DNA of 64,000 nt, taken from the NCBI GenBank assembly GCA_009733745.1, contig WNWL01000006.1, forward strand, positions 1 to 64,000. Direction: 5' to 3'. The notes below the pieces were generated by a model that was not told the origin of the DNA, ran no database searches, and was given only the letters and a program-made list of their open reading frames with translations. The stretch is from Oceanobacillus sp. HTM 045. Its GTDB lineage: Bacteria > Pseudomonadota > Alphaproteobacteria > Rhodobacterales > Rhodobacteraceae. Below are positions 33,447 to 42,438 of the stretch, in pieces. The stretch's first letter is position 1. The number at the start of each line of letters is the position of its first letter. Made by a program: the position numbers and the translations under genes.

Positions 33447-34274
33447 ATGCAGGGAGCGGGCGCGGCAGAGGCGCATCCGGAGTCGGGGGCCGCGAGGGCG
33501 GCCTCGCCGGGCGTGCGGCTTCTCGGCAATCCCTACCTGCTCTACCCGCTGTCCTTCGCGCTAGGCCTCGTGGTCTGGGAGATCATCGCCAGCCAGTTGC
33601 CCGAAGTCGTCTTCGCGGCTCCCAGCGCGGTGCTGACGCATATCTGGGAGGCGACTCTGTCGGGTGTCCCGCCCTCGCTGTTCGCCGCCTCGATCCAGCA
33701 CATGATCGTCGGGCTGCTGCTGGCACTGGCCGTGGCGATCCCTCTGGGCTTCCTGATGGGGCGGAACGACACCGCGTTCCAGATGTTCGATCCGGTCGTG
33801 AACGCGATCTTCTCGATCCCGTCGGTCGCTTTCGTGCCGTTCTTGATCATATGGTTCGGCATCTTCTTCGAGGCGCGCGTGGCGCTGGTCTTCGTGATGT
33901 GCGTCTTCGACATCCTAGTCACGGTGGCCGCGGGAGCGCGCAACATCGAGCCGAAGGTGATGGACGCGGCGCGCAGCTTCGGCGCACGCGGGCGGCTGAT
34001 GTTCTTCCGCGTGATGATGCCGGCGAGCCTTCCGTTCCTGATGACGGCGCTCCGGATCGGAACGGTGCGCGCGGTCAACGCGATGATCACGGCGGAACTG
34101 TTCTTCGCGACGGTCAATCTCGGCGAGTACATGGAGGACGCCTCGGCCGTCTTCGACGCACCGGCCATGCTGGCGGTCGTCTTCCTGCTCGCGCTGTTCG
34201 GACTGGCCTGCCAGGAGGGGATCAAGTTCCTCGAAGGCCGCCTGCTGCCGTGGCATGTCAGGGGGGCGAGATGA
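33447..34274 (+). CDS. ABC transporter permease (SsuC/TauC-like), first copy
   Basis: The 275-residue inner-membrane permease has six predicted helices, the first being YPLSFALGLVVWEIIASQL. The BPD-transporter core includes MIVGLLLALAVAIPLGFLMG and, before the coupling region, ARSFGARGRLMFFRVMMPAS; ALRIGTVRAVNAMITAELFF matches the EAA loop of nitrate/sulfonate/taurine-type permeases. The ATG at 33447 is chosen because GGGAGCG lies eight bases upstream. It overlaps the next permease gene by four bases (ATGA). It probably forms the heterodimeric channel with that protein. The substrate is not given by the sequence. Confidence 0.92.
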   Translation: MQGAGAAEAHPESGAARAASPGVRLLGNPYLLYPLSFALGLVVWEIIASQLPEVVFAAPSAVLTHIWEATLSGVPPSLFAASIQHMIVGLLLALAVAIPLGFLMGRNDTAFQMFDPVVNAIFSIPSVAFVPFLIIWFGIFFEARVALVFVMCVFDILVTVAAGARNIEPKVMDAARSFGARGRLMFFRVMMPASLPFLMTALRIGTVRAVNAMITAELFFATVNLGEYMEDASAVFDAPAMLAVVFLLALFGLACQEGIKFLEGRLLPWHVRGAR

Positions 34275-35029
34275 CCCCCACGCGCAAGCTGATGCTCCAG
34301 CTTTCCGGCATCGCCATCGTGCTGCTGATGTGGGAGATCGCCGGGCGGATCATGGGCGAGAACCTGCTGGCCGCGCCCAGTATCGTGGCGGTCACCTACG
34401 TCGAACTGCTGCTCGACGGGGAGATGCTGATCGAGCTCCTGAACTCGCTCCGCCAGATGATCCTCGGCTTCGGGGCGGCCTGTCTCGTCGGGATGCCGCT
34501 CGGCGCGCTGATGGGGCGCTCGCGGCTGATCGATGCGCTGGTGCATCCCTGGATCAGCATGATCGTCGTGACCTCGGTCGCGGCGCTCGTGCCGATCTTC
34601 ATGATGCTTTTCGGCACCGGCTTCGAGTTCCGGGTGGCGATCGTCTTCGTCGCAACCATCGGCTACGTGGTGCTGACCGCCTATCACGGCGCGCGCGGCA
34701 TCGACCCCAAGATCCTCGATGTCGCGCGGTCCTTCGGGACGGGGCGGATCGACACCTATCGCAAGGTCATCCTGCCCGCGCTCTTCCCCTATCTGATCAC
34801 CGGCGCGCGGCTGGGGCTGGTCCACGCGATACGGGCCATGGTGGTGGCCGAGATGTTCGTCATCGTCGGGTATGGCGGGCTGATCTTCCAGACCGGGCTC
34901 GATCTCTCGACCGCACCGATCCTCGGCTACCTCGTGACCATCATGGTGGTCAGCATCGGCGCCAACGTCGCGCTGCAACGCGTCGGCGACCGGGTCGCGC
35001 CCTGGTACGCGGCGCGGATGGCCAGGTGA
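34271..35029 (+). CDS. ABC transporter permease (SsuC/TauC-like), second copy
   Basis: This 252-residue inner-membrane protein has helices beginning LQLSGIAIVLLMWEIAG and an SLRQMILGFGAACLVGMPLG segment. An EAA-type loop (DVARSFGTGRIDTYRKVILP, GARLGLVHAIRAMVVAEMF) contacts the ATPase. It pairs with the permease before it; the ATGA overlap makes their translation coupled. It is followed after 77 bases by the substrate-binding protein gene. Two distinct permeases are unusual for SsuC/TauC systems, which generally use a homodimer, but are known in related nitrate/thiamine-precursor type transporters. Confidence 0.92.
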   Translation: MTPTRKLMLQLSGIAIVLLMWEIAGRIMGENLLAAPSIVAVTYVELLLDGEMLIELLNSLRQMILGFGAACLVGMPLGALMGRSRLIDALVHPWISMIVVTSVAALVPIFMMLFGTGFEFRVAIVFVATIGYVVLTAYHGARGIDPKILDVARSFGTGRIDTYRKVILPALFPYLITGARLGLVHAIRAMVVAEMFVIVGYGGLIFQTGLDLSTAPILGYLVTIMVVSIGANVALQRVGDRVAPWYAARMAR

Positions 35030-35106
35030 GGCGTGAACGAAACGTGCCGTCCAACGGGCCGGACAAGAGCCCGCCAAGAAACCAAGAACACACAAGGGAG
35101 ACGATC

Positions 35107-36138
35107 ATGCTGAACAGACGAGTGATGTTGAACGGTCTCGCCGCGGGCGCCGGCCTGATGGCCCTGCAGCCCGCAATGGCCGGCCGCGCGATGGCCGCCG
35201 GCCGGGCGCTGAAGATTGCGATCCCGGGCAATTCGCTGGGGGTCCACATTCCCTACATGGCCGCGATGAACGAGATCCTGCCGGAAATGCGCTTCGCCAC
35301 ACCGGAATGGGAACGGGTGAAGAAGCTCCAGACCATCACCCAGTCGATCCTCGCGGGGTCGACCGAAGTGGCGGCTGGCGACGCGATCTCGACCTTGCGC
35401 GCGGTCGAGGCCGGCGCGGACCTGAAGATCATCGGCAACGCCTTCATGCACACCAGCCTCGTCTTCGTCGTCAATGCCGACAAGGTGACAGAGGCGAAGG
35501 ACATCGAGAGGGACGACGTCACGCTGGCCGTGAACTCGAAGGGCGATTTCACTCATGTCATGCTGGTAGGGCCGATGATGGCCGCGGGCGTCGACATGGA
35601 CAAGGTCAACGTCGTGACGATGGGCGGTTCGGGTTCCCGGATGCGGGCGCTGCTGGCCGGCAAGGTCGACGGCGTGCCGATCCATTTCGACCAGGCGCTT
35701 GACGTCGCCACGCAGGGCAATTTCAAGGTGCTGATCGAGCCGGCGAAGGTCTATGACGCCTTCCTCGGCGAGGTCTGGATATGCTCGGCCGAATGGCTGT
35801 CGGATTCCGCCAACAAGGAGGCTGCCAAGGCGCTCCTGAAGGCAACCGTCACCGCCTTCCGCAAGGCGAACAGCGATCCGGCGTGGTATGCCGCGATGTA
35901 CCGCAAGTACGGCACGAAGGACTCGATGAAGGAGGAATCTGACGAGTCGATCGAGGTCGTCCGCAAGGCGCTGGGCGAGGATATCGGCTGCTGGCCGAAC
36001 GACATGAACCACCAGATGGCGGTCTACGAGGAACTGCTGCCGGTCTACAAGGCAGCCGGCGCCGTGCAGGGGACCGTCGATCTGGCCAAGGTCGTCGATA
36101 CCGACCTGATCGGCCAGGCGCTGGCGGAGCTGGCCTGA
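35107..36138 (+). CDS. ABC transporter substrate-binding protein (NMT1/SsuA-like)
   Basis: The 343-residue protein starts with a Tat- or Sec-type signal (LNRRVMLNGLAAGAGLMALQ, cleaved near AMAAG) and continues as a type-2 periplasmic-binding protein: LKIAIPGNSLGVHIPYMAAM, QTITQSILAGSTEVAAGDAI, IIGNAFMHTSLVFVVNADKV and GVPIHFDQALDVATQG. This NMT1/SsuA/TauA group delivers sulfonates, nitrate, pyrimidine or aromatic acids. The neighbouring lactonase, dehydrogenases and isomerase suggest a hydroxylated acid as ligand, which is inference. It is placed between the permeases and the ATPase of one operon. Confidence 0.9.
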   Translation: MLNRRVMLNGLAAGAGLMALQPAMAGRAMAAGRALKIAIPGNSLGVHIPYMAAMNEILPEMRFATPEWERVKKLQTITQSILAGSTEVAAGDAISTLRAVEAGADLKIIGNAFMHTSLVFVVNADKVTEAKDIERDDVTLAVNSKGDFTHVMLVGPMMAAGVDMDKVNVVTMGGSGSRMRALLAGKVDGVPIHFDQALDVATQGNFKVLIEPAKVYDAFLGEVWICSAEWLSDSANKEAAKALLKATVTAFRKANSDPAWYAAMYRKYGTKDSMKEESDESIEVVRKALGEDIGCWPNDMNHQMAVYEELLPVYKAAGAVQGTVDLAKVVDTDLIGQALAELA

Positions 36139-36142
36139 GCGC

Positions 36143-36919
36143 ATGACGGCCAAGCTGGAACTTAAGAGGCTCGCGAAGGCGTTTCCGCGCGGATCGGAAC
36201 CGCCGCTCGAGGTCGTCCGGGACTTCACGCTCGAGATCCGGAACCTCGAGTTCCTCTCGGTCATCGGCCCGTCCGGGTGTGGCAAGTCTACCTTGCTGCG
36301 CCTGATCGACGGGCTGATCCTGGCGGATTCGGGCCGGATCCTCATGGACGGGCGCGACGTCACCGGCGTGGTTGGCGGCGAGGGGCGGGGCATGGTCTTC
36401 CAGAGCTTCGACCTGTTCCCGTGGCGAACCACGCGCGGCAATGTCGAGTTCGGCCTCGAGGTCGCGGGCGCCGGCAAGGCCGAGCGGCGCGAACGGGCCG
36501 AGCACTATATCCGGCTGGTCGGGCTGGAAGGGTTCGAGGACGCCTACCCGCACGAGCTTTCCGGTGGGATGCAGCAGCGCGTGGGCTTTGCCCGCGCGCT
36601 CGCCATCCGCCCGGAGATCCTGTTGATGGACGAGCCCTTCGGCGCGCTCGACGTGCAGACCCGCGACATCCTGCAGGACGAGCTTCTGAACATCTGGAGC
36701 ACCGAACAGAAGACGGTGCTCTTCGTTACCCACTCGATCGAGGAGGCGATCTACCTTGCCGACCGAATCGTGGTTATCTCGCCGCGGCCCGCGCGGGTCG
36801 AGCGGATCATCGAGGTCCCCTTCGACCGACCGCGCCACGAGCGGATCAAGTCGCTGCCGGAGTTCCTTCAACTGCGCCAGGAAATCTGGTCGCTGCTGAA
36901 GGAAGGCGTGAAGATATGA
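36143..36919 (+). CDS. ABC transporter ATPase (SsuB/TauB-like)
   Basis: The 258-residue ATPase has Walker A (IGPSGCGKSTLLRL, about residues 43-56), a Q-loop in MVFQSFDLFPWRTTRGNVEF, signature LSGGMQQRVGFARALAIRP, Walker B (ILLMDEPFGALDVQ) and the switch His in VLFVTHSIEEAIYLADR. It energises the transporter formed with the two permeases and the binding protein. The gene begins 4 bases after the binding-protein stop. The C-terminal tail (PRHERIKSLPEFLQLRQEIW) is the usual SsuB/TauB end. All key residues are present. Confidence 0.97.
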   Translation: MTAKLELKRLAKAFPRGSEPPLEVVRDFTLEIRNLEFLSVIGPSGCGKSTLLRLIDGLILADSGRILMDGRDVTGVVGGEGRGMVFQSFDLFPWRTTRGNVEFGLEVAGAGKAERRERAEHYIRLVGLEGFEDAYPHELSGGMQQRVGFARALAIRPEILLMDEPFGALDVQTRDILQDELLNIWSTEQKTVLFVTHSIEEAIYLADRIVVISPRPARVERIIEVPFDRPRHERIKSLPEFLQLRQEIWSLLKEGVKI

Positions 36920-36935
36920 CCCGGAGGGCCGCCTG

Positions 36936-37871
36936 ATGTTCGCCGCCCCCCCGGAACGCGTCGCCGAAGTATTCGCGGTGCTGCCCGAGGCGCTGCACCG
37001 GACCGGAGAGCCATCGGAATGGGCCTTCGGCAAGGCGAACCCGGCCATGCACTCCTTCCTCGAAGGCCCCTGCATCGAACGCAGCGGTGTCCTGCTCGTA
37101 TCGGATATCCCCTTCGGCCGGATCTTCCGGGTGACGATGACAGGCGCGTTCGAGACCATTGCCGAGTATGACGGCGAGCCGAACGGGTTGGCCATCCACC
37201 GCGACGGCACGGTCCGGATCGCCGATCACCGGAATGGGGTGATGTGCCTCGATCCGACGACGGGCGAGGTCACCCCGGTCCTGAGACGGCTCCGCCGCGA
37301 GGGCTTCAAGGGCCTGAACGACGCGATCTTCGATCTGGAGGGCAACCTCTACTTCACCGATCAGGGGCAGACGGGGATGCAGGACCCGACCGGGCGCATC
37401 TACCGGATGCGGCCGGACGGCCATGTCGACCTGCTGGTCGACACCATTCCCAGCCCCAACGGCATGGCGCTGAGCCCGGACGGGCGCATCCTCTACGTCG
37501 CCGTGACGCGCGCCAACCAGGTCTGGCGGGTGCCGCTGCACAGCGATGGCAGCACGTCTAAGGTCAATGTCTTCCTCAACCTCTCGGGCGGGAGTACCGG
37601 GCCGGACGGGCTTGCGGTGGACGCGGACGGCAACCTGCTGGTCTGCCAGTGCGGGCTCGGCACTGTCTGGATGGTCAGCGCACTCGGAGAGCCGATCCTG
37701 CGCATCCGGTCCGGCGCCGGCCTCGACGTGACCGCGGCCTGCTTCGGAGGGCAGGAGAACCGCACGCTCTTCATCACGGAGGCCGAGACCGGCTCGATCC
37801 TCTCGATCGAACTGCCGACCCCGGGCGCGACACTGTTCTCGCATCTCCCACAGGAAAGGGTCTTGCCATGA
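36936..37871 (+). CDS. SMP-30/gluconolactonase/LRE-family protein
   Basis: The 311-residue protein is a six-bladed beta-propeller of the SMP-30 family: FLEGPCIERSGVLLVSDIPF, DGEPNGLAIHRDGTVRIADH, LNDAIFDLEGNLYFTDQGQT, SPNGMALSPDGRILYVAVTR and GPDGLAVDADGNLLVCQCGL. Metal ligands expected at Glu of FLEGP, Asn of GLNDA/SPNGM, and Asp of GPDGLA are in place. Such enzymes hydrolyse sugar or hydroxy-acid lactones, which fits a cluster of dehydrogenases. No signal peptide is seen, so it is cytosolic. The SDR gene starts within its stop codon (ATGA overlap). Confidence 0.92.
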   Translation: MFAAPPERVAEVFAVLPEALHRTGEPSEWAFGKANPAMHSFLEGPCIERSGVLLVSDIPFGRIFRVTMTGAFETIAEYDGEPNGLAIHRDGTVRIADHRNGVMCLDPTTGEVTPVLRRLRREGFKGLNDAIFDLEGNLYFTDQGQTGMQDPTGRIYRMRPDGHVDLLVDTIPSPNGMALSPDGRILYVAVTRANQVWRVPLHSDGSTSKVNVFLNLSGGSTGPDGLAVDADGNLLVCQCGLGTVWMVSALGEPILRIRSGAGLDVTAACFGGQENRTLFITEAETGSILSIELPTPGATLFSHLPQERVLP

Positions 37872-38617
37872 GTTCAGCCCTGCCCCGTACGATCGCGATC
37901 ACGGGTGCTGCCCGCGGTATCGGCCGGGCGCTTGCGGCGATGTTCGCGGGCGCCGGCGACCAGGTCTTCGCGCTCGACATCGACGCGGTGCTGCTGGAGG
38001 AGGCCTCCGTGGAGATTGGCCCGGGCGTGGTGCCGCTGACGGCCGACGTCTCCGACCGTGCCAGCGTCGACGCGGCCTTCGCCGCGATCGGCCGTGCGGG
38101 TGGGCTGGATGTGCTGGTCAACAACGCCGCCACCGTGCAGGCCGCCCGCTTCGAGGAGATCACTCAGGCCAGTTGGGACAGCGTCATCGGCGTGAACCTG
38201 ACCGGCACGTTCAACTGCTGCCAGGCGGCATGGGAATTGCTGCGGGATGGCGGGCGGATCGTGAACCTCTCCTCCCATTCCGGTTCGCTCGGCAGCCTCG
38301 CGCGCGGCGCTTACGCGGCATCGAAGGCTGGGGTCGACGGGCTGACCCGCGTTCTGGCCGTCGAGGCCGCACCGCGAGGCATCACCGTCAACGCTGTCGC
38401 CCCCGGCCCGGTCGACACGCCGCACGCCCGCGGGGCCCATTCCGACGCTCGCCGCGCCGCATGGGCCGAGGCTTTGCTGGTAAAGCGCTACGCCACCGAA
38501 GAGGAGATCGCCGGCACGGTCCGCTTCCTCGCCTCGCCCGAGGCCGGCTTCATCACCGGCCAGATCATTCATGTCGATGGCGGCATGACGGTAAGGGGCC
38601 TGACGGCCAGCTCCTGA
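37868..38617 (+). CDS. Short-chain dehydrogenase/reductase
   Basis: The 249-residue enzyme is a classical SDR: nucleotide loop TGAARGIGRALAAMF (TGxxxGIG), an acidic DID after the second strand indicating NAD preference, NNAATVQAARF, the catalytic Ser in IVNLSSHSG, and Tyr/Lys in GAYAASKAGVDGL (YxxxK). It ends with the usual GFITGQIIHVDGGMTV segment. The probable role is oxidation of a hydroxyl of the imported substrate, or of the product of the adjacent lactonase. The ATG at 37868 overlaps the lactonase stop. The isopropylmalate dehydrogenase-like gene follows after 22 bases. Confidence 0.95.
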   Translation: MSSALPRTIAITGAARGIGRALAAMFAGAGDQVFALDIDAVLLEEASVEIGPGVVPLTADVSDRASVDAAFAAIGRAGGLDVLVNNAATVQAARFEEITQASWDSVIGVNLTGTFNCCQAAWELLRDGGRIVNLSSHSGSLGSLARGAYAASKAGVDGLTRVLAVEAAPRGITVNAVAPGPVDTPHARGAHSDARRAAWAEALLVKRYATEEEIAGTVRFLASPEAGFITGQIIHVDGGMTVRGLTASS

Positions 38618-38639
38618 CCCCGAGAAACCGGAGAGACCC

Positions 38640-39704
38640 ATGAAGATCCTGGCCCTGCCGGGCGACGATATCGGCCCTGAGATCATGGCGGCCACACTCA
38701 GCATGCTGGAAGCGGCGGACGCCCGTTTCGGCCTGGGTCTGGAAATCGAGCAGGAGCTCGTCGGCCGCGCCGCGCACGAGGCGCATGGCTCGACCGTCCC
38801 CGACCACGTACTGGCGAAGGCGATGCAGGCCGATGGTGTCATCCTCGGCCCCGCGGGCATGACCGCCTATCCGGAAGCCGAAAAGGGTTGGCTGAACGTG
38901 CCCGGCACGATCCGCAAGCGCCTCGATCTTTACGCAAACATTCGCCCCGCCCGGTCACGCCCCGGCGTCCCTGATGCTCGGCCCGGCCTCGATTGCCTGA
39001 TCGTGCGCGAGAACACCGAAGGCTTCTACGCCGACCGGAACATGTTCATGGGCTCCGGCGAGTTCATGCCGACCGAGGACGTCGCCCTCTCGGTCCGCAA
39101 GATCACCCGCCCCGCCTGCCGCCGCATTGCCCATGCGGCCTTCCGTGCGGCCATGACCCGGCACAAGAACGTCACCGTGGTCGGCAAGCGCCATGTGCTG
39201 CAGGTGACGGACGGCCTCTTCGTCGGCGAGGCCGAGGCAGTGGCTAAGGAGTACCCGGAGGTCACGTGGACCGAGATGGACATCGACGCCATCGCCGCCG
39301 ATCTCTACTCGCGGCCCGAGAAGTTCGACGTGATCCTGATCACCAACATGTTCGGCGACATCCTGTCGAACGCGGCCGTGGCGATGTCCGGCAGCCTCGG
39401 CCTCGCCGCCGCTCTGAACGCGGGCGACGGGCGGGCGGCGGCCAATGCCGGGCATGGCTCGGCGCCCGATCTCGCGGGCAAGGGAGTGGCGAACCCGTCC
39501 GGCCTGATGCTCTCGGTTACGCAATTGATCGAATGGCTGGGCACGGCACGCGGCTCCAATGCAATCGTGCAGGCCGCGGCGGCAATGCGAGACGCGATCG
39601 ACGCCTCCCTCGCCGATCCCGCCTGCCGCACCCGCGACGTCGGAGGCGAAGCGGGGACGGCGGACTTTGCGAGGGCCGTGGTGCGGAAGATCTCGGGCAA
39701 CTGA
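38640..39704 (+). CDS. Isocitrate/isopropylmalate dehydrogenase-family enzyme (tartrate dehydrogenase-like)
   Basis: The 354-residue product belongs to the beta-decarboxylating dehydrogenases: LALPGDDIGPEIMAATLSML, LIVRENTEGFYADRN, HKNVTVVGKRHVLQVTDGLF (with the catalytic Lys region), the metal Asp block MDIDAIAADLYSRPEKFDVI, ITNMFGDILSNAAVAMSGSL, and the NAD-binding HGSAPDLAGKGVANPSGLML. The HGSAPD-x-A-G form is typical of IPMDH and tartrate/malate-type members. In an operon with an uptake system, a lactonase and an SDR, a catabolic hydroxy-acid oxidation is more likely than leucine synthesis. It is the last gene of the seven-gene plus operon. Confidence 0.9.
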   Translation: MKILALPGDDIGPEIMAATLSMLEAADARFGLGLEIEQELVGRAAHEAHGSTVPDHVLAKAMQADGVILGPAGMTAYPEAEKGWLNVPGTIRKRLDLYANIRPARSRPGVPDARPGLDCLIVRENTEGFYADRNMFMGSGEFMPTEDVALSVRKITRPACRRIAHAAFRAAMTRHKNVTVVGKRHVLQVTDGLFVGEAEAVAKEYPEVTWTEMDIDAIAADLYSRPEKFDVILITNMFGDILSNAAVAMSGSLGLAAALNAGDGRAAANAGHGSAPDLAGKGVANPSGLMLSVTQLIEWLGTARGSNAIVQAAAAMRDAIDASLADPACRTRDVGGEAGTADFARAVVRKISGN

Positions 39705-39884
39705 GGACGAGCGGGTTCAAGCTTCGGTCAGCACCTGATTGCGGGCGTGTTCGGTCAGGACACGGCCATTGGTGATCGCCGCTCAGCGAGGGACCGGCCG
39801 GCGCAGGGGAAGGCATGTTCCTCCGGCGCTTAATAGTGCGCAGTCTGAATGCTAACGACCTCGCAAGCCTTCGCCGCTGCCGTC

Positions 39885-40778
39885 TCAGCACATCGGTCCG
39901 CCCGCCGCCTCCCCCAGCAACCAGTCCCGCGTTATGGAAACTTCCGGGCGGTCGCGCAGTTGGGTGGAGGTGACCAGGTGGTAGGCGTCGCTCGGTTCGG
40001 CCGTGCAATCGAAGGGTTGCAGCAACCGGCCCGCGAGCAATTCATCGCCAATGAACTCGGTGATCCCGAGTGAAACGCCGTGGCCTGCCAACGTGGCCTG
40101 CAGGAGCACGTTTGCGTCCTCGAATATCACGCCGCCCAGCCTGTTCGGGGCCGTCACCCCTGCCGCGTCGAACCACTCCTGCCAGCCCGACTCGCTGCGA
40201 TGATGCAGGAGCGGGAAGCCCAGAAGGTCGGTGGGGGTAATTAAACCACTCAGGTCGACACCAATTGTAGGTGCGTGGACCGGGGTCACGCGGATCGAGA
40301 GGAGGCGCTCGCCTTCCTGGACGTCCCAGTTGCCCTTGCCCCAGGCAATGGCGAGGTCGAAGCGCGCGGCCTGGCGCCAGACGGCGAGTGGCGAGTGGTG
40401 CAGAACGAGGTCGATCCCGGGATGGGCCTGCCAGAATCGCGGGAGCCGCGGCACCAGCCAACGGGTTGCGAAGATCGGGCCGGCGGCGATAGTGACGCTC
40501 GCCCGGTCCTCGCCTTCGACCAACCGGGACCACGCCGCGCCGAGGGCATCGAGCGCCGTACCGGCAGCTTCGGCGAGCCGGACGCCCTCCTCGGTCAGTT
40601 CGACCTGCCGAACCTTCCGGTGGAACAGGGCATGTCCGCAGGCATCCTCGAGCAGGCGCACCTGGTGGCTGATCGCGGTCGGCGTCAGTCCAAGTTCGGC
40701 CGCGGCTTCCTTGAAGCTGGAGTTGCGCGCGGCGGCCTCGAAGGCGCGCAGTGCGGCGAAGGACGGAAGGCGGCGCAT
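39885..40778 (-). CDS. LysR-family regulator (GcvA-like)
   Basis: The 297-residue regulator begins MRRLPSFAALRAFEAAARNS, the hallmark of the GcvA/AmpR branch, followed by an HTH with ELGLTPTAISHQVRLLEDAC. Its sensor domain contains SVTIAAGPIFATRWLVPRLP, FDLAIAWGKGNW, LLGFPLLHHRSESGW and GHGVSLGITEFIGDELLAGR. It is divergent from the MttB-like operon, 109 bases away, and a TGAA-N5-TTCA dyad at 40791 sits just before its start. Activation of the MttB/oxidoreductase/TPP operon in response to its substrate is the natural inference. Confidence 0.93.
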   Translation of the reverse strand: MRRLPSFAALRAFEAAARNSSFKEAAAELGLTPTAISHQVRLLEDACGHALFHRKVRQVELTEEGVRLAEAAGTALDALGAAWSRLVEGEDRASVTIAAGPIFATRWLVPRLPRFWQAHPGIDLVLHHSPLAVWRQAARFDLAIAWGKGNWDVQEGERLLSIRVTPVHAPTIGVDLSGLITPTDLLGFPLLHHRSESGWQEWFDAAGVTAPNRLGGVIFEDANVLLQATLAGHGVSLGITEFIGDELLAGRLLQPFDCTAEPSDAYHLVTSTQLRDRPEVSITRDWLLGEAAGGPMC

Positions 40779-40790
40779 GACACCTCCAGA

Positions 40791-40803
40791 TGAATACAGT
40801 TCA
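40791..40803. promoter_or_regulatory. Candidate LysR (GcvA-type) dyad TGAA-N5-TTCA
   Basis: The 13-bp dyad TGAATACAGTTCA lies 12 bases upstream of the LysR start in the 109-bp divergent spacer. T-N11-A dyads are typical LysR contact points. A short dyad of this kind can arise by chance, so support comes mainly from its position. Confidence 0.35.
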
Positions 40804-40887
40804 TTTATAGCGGCTATCGATCTCGTTTGTCATGGCTGTTTCCGAGAGGCACGCTGAGTACGGCTGAACATCGCTTGGAGTATCACC

Positions 40888-42438
40888 ATGATCGCGACGG
40901 CGGACACGCTGAAGCGTCGTGCAAGGCGGGGCCGGGATGGAAGAGGCTCCGACGCTCCCGTCCGCGCGGTCTGGCCGGGCCTGGCGGGCGGGTGCTACCG
41001 CCCGCTCTCAGATGCCGAGGAACGCGCGGTGCACGAAGGCGCCATGCATCTCCTCGCCGATCTCGGGCTCGCGCAGGCAATCCCGAGCATGATCGAACGC
41101 GTCACCGCGGCCGGCGGCAGCCTGACCGGCGACGCGCGGCTGTTGTTTCCGCGGTCTTTGGTCGAAGACACGATTGCCGACGCGCGCCGTGATGTCGTGC
41201 TCCACGGCCAGCGACCCGGACTCGAACTCGACCTCTCCGGCGCGCGCGTGCACATGAGCTCCGGCGGCGCCTCGCCGGGGCTCGTCGATCTCGAAACCGG
41301 GCGCTACCGCGAGCCGGGCGCGCGCGATCTCTACGACGCGGCGCGGCTCGTCGATGCGCTCGACAACATCCACCATTTCAGCCGCTCGCTGGTCGTCCGC
41401 GATGCGCCTGACCCGCTGGCGCTCGACGTCAACACTACCTATGCCTGCCTCGCCGGCACGGCCAAGCATGTGAGCGTGTCGATCTCCGACCCGGCGCATG
41501 TTCGGGTGATCGCGGATCTCTGCCACGGTATCGCCGGAAGCGAGCGCTCGTTCCGCGAGCGGCCCTTCCTGACGGTGATGGTCTGCCACGTTGTACCGCC
41601 GCTGCGGTTTGCAGAGGAGGCCTGCGCGACGCTGGAGGAAGCGGTCGAGGCGGGCTTCCCGGTCCAGATCATCTCCGCCGGCCAGGCTGGCGCGACCAGC
41701 CCGGCGACGATCGCGGGCTCGCTCGTGCAGGCCGTGGCGGAAACCCTTGCGGGACTGGTCTTCGCGCGCCTCGTGGACCCGCATGCACGTGCGATCTTCG
41801 CGCCAAAGCCGCTGGTCGCCGATCTCCGCACCGGGGCGATGTGCGGCGGCGGAGGTGAGCAGGCCGTGCTGATGGCCGCGGCGGCGCAGATGGGGCGGTT
41901 CTACGACCTGCCCACCAGTTCCATCGCGGGCATCACCGACGCAAAGGTCCTGGATGCGCAGCACGGGGCGGAAAAGACGCTCGCGGTATCGCTGGCCGCG
42001 CATGCTGGCTCGAACCTCATCACCCAGGCCTGCGGCATGCAGGCGAGCCTGCTCGGAGCGTCGATGGAGGCCTACGTCGCCGACAATGACATGCTCGGCG
42101 CGATCCTGCGGACCGTGCGTGGCGTCGAGGTCACCGACGAGACCCTCGGGCTCGATGCGATCGCCGAGGTTTGCCGGGGCGAGGGGCACTATCTCGCCCA
42201 CCCCCAGACTTTCGCGCGGATGAAGACCGACTACGAGTACCCCTCGGTCGGGGATCGGCGGAGCCCGCGCGACTGGGAGGCGGACGGGGCCCTCGACATG
42301 CGCGAGCGGGCCCGGCGTAGGGCGCGCGAAATCCTTGCCGGGCCGCATCCGCGGCACCTCGGCGACGAGGCGGACCGTGCGATCCGGGCCCGCCACGCAC
42401 TGCTGCTGTCGCGCACCGACATCGGGCGAACGGAATGA
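40888..42438 (+). CDS. Trimethylamine methyltransferase (MttB)-family protein, non-pyrrolysine
   Basis: The 516-residue protein matches the MttB superfamily: GCYRPLSDAEERAVHEGAMH, LFPRSLVEDTIADARRDVVL, VHMSSGGASPGLVDLETGRY, NTTYACLAGTAKHVSVSISD, GQAGATSPATIAGSLVQAVA, MCGGGGEQAVLMAAAAQMGR and a C-terminal WEADGALDMRERARRRAREI. No in-frame amber codon interrupts the gene, so it is of the pyrrolysine-free kind (glycine betaine methyltransferase-like). Characterised members move a methyl group from quaternary amines to a corrinoid protein. No corrinoid protein gene is in the window, so the acceptor is unclear. Its stop overlaps the flavin oxidoreductase start (ATGA). Confidence 0.88.
   Translation: MIATADTLKRRARRGRDGRGSDAPVRAVWPGLAGGCYRPLSDAEERAVHEGAMHLLADLGLAQAIPSMIERVTAAGGSLTGDARLLFPRSLVEDTIADARRDVVLHGQRPGLELDLSGARVHMSSGGASPGLVDLETGRYREPGARDLYDAARLVDALDNIHHFSRSLVVRDAPDPLALDVNTTYACLAGTAKHVSVSISDPAHVRVIADLCHGIAGSERSFRERPFLTVMVCHVVPPLRFAEEACATLEEAVEAGFPVQIISAGQAGATSPATIAGSLVQAVAETLAGLVFARLVDPHARAIFAPKPLVADLRTGAMCGGGGEQAVLMAAAAQMGRFYDLPTSSIAGITDAKVLDAQHGAEKTLAVSLAAHAGSNLITQACGMQASLLGASMEAYVADNDMLGAILRTVRGVEVTDETLGLDAIAEVCRGEGHYLAHPQTFARMKTDYEYPSVGDRRSPRDWEADGALDMRERARRRAREILAGPHPRHLGDEADRAIRARHALLLSRTDIGRTE

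Noticed and set aside
40888-42438. Pyrrolysine-containing MttB
   Set aside because: No in-frame amber codon occurs within the gene, and no pyl genes are present in the window.
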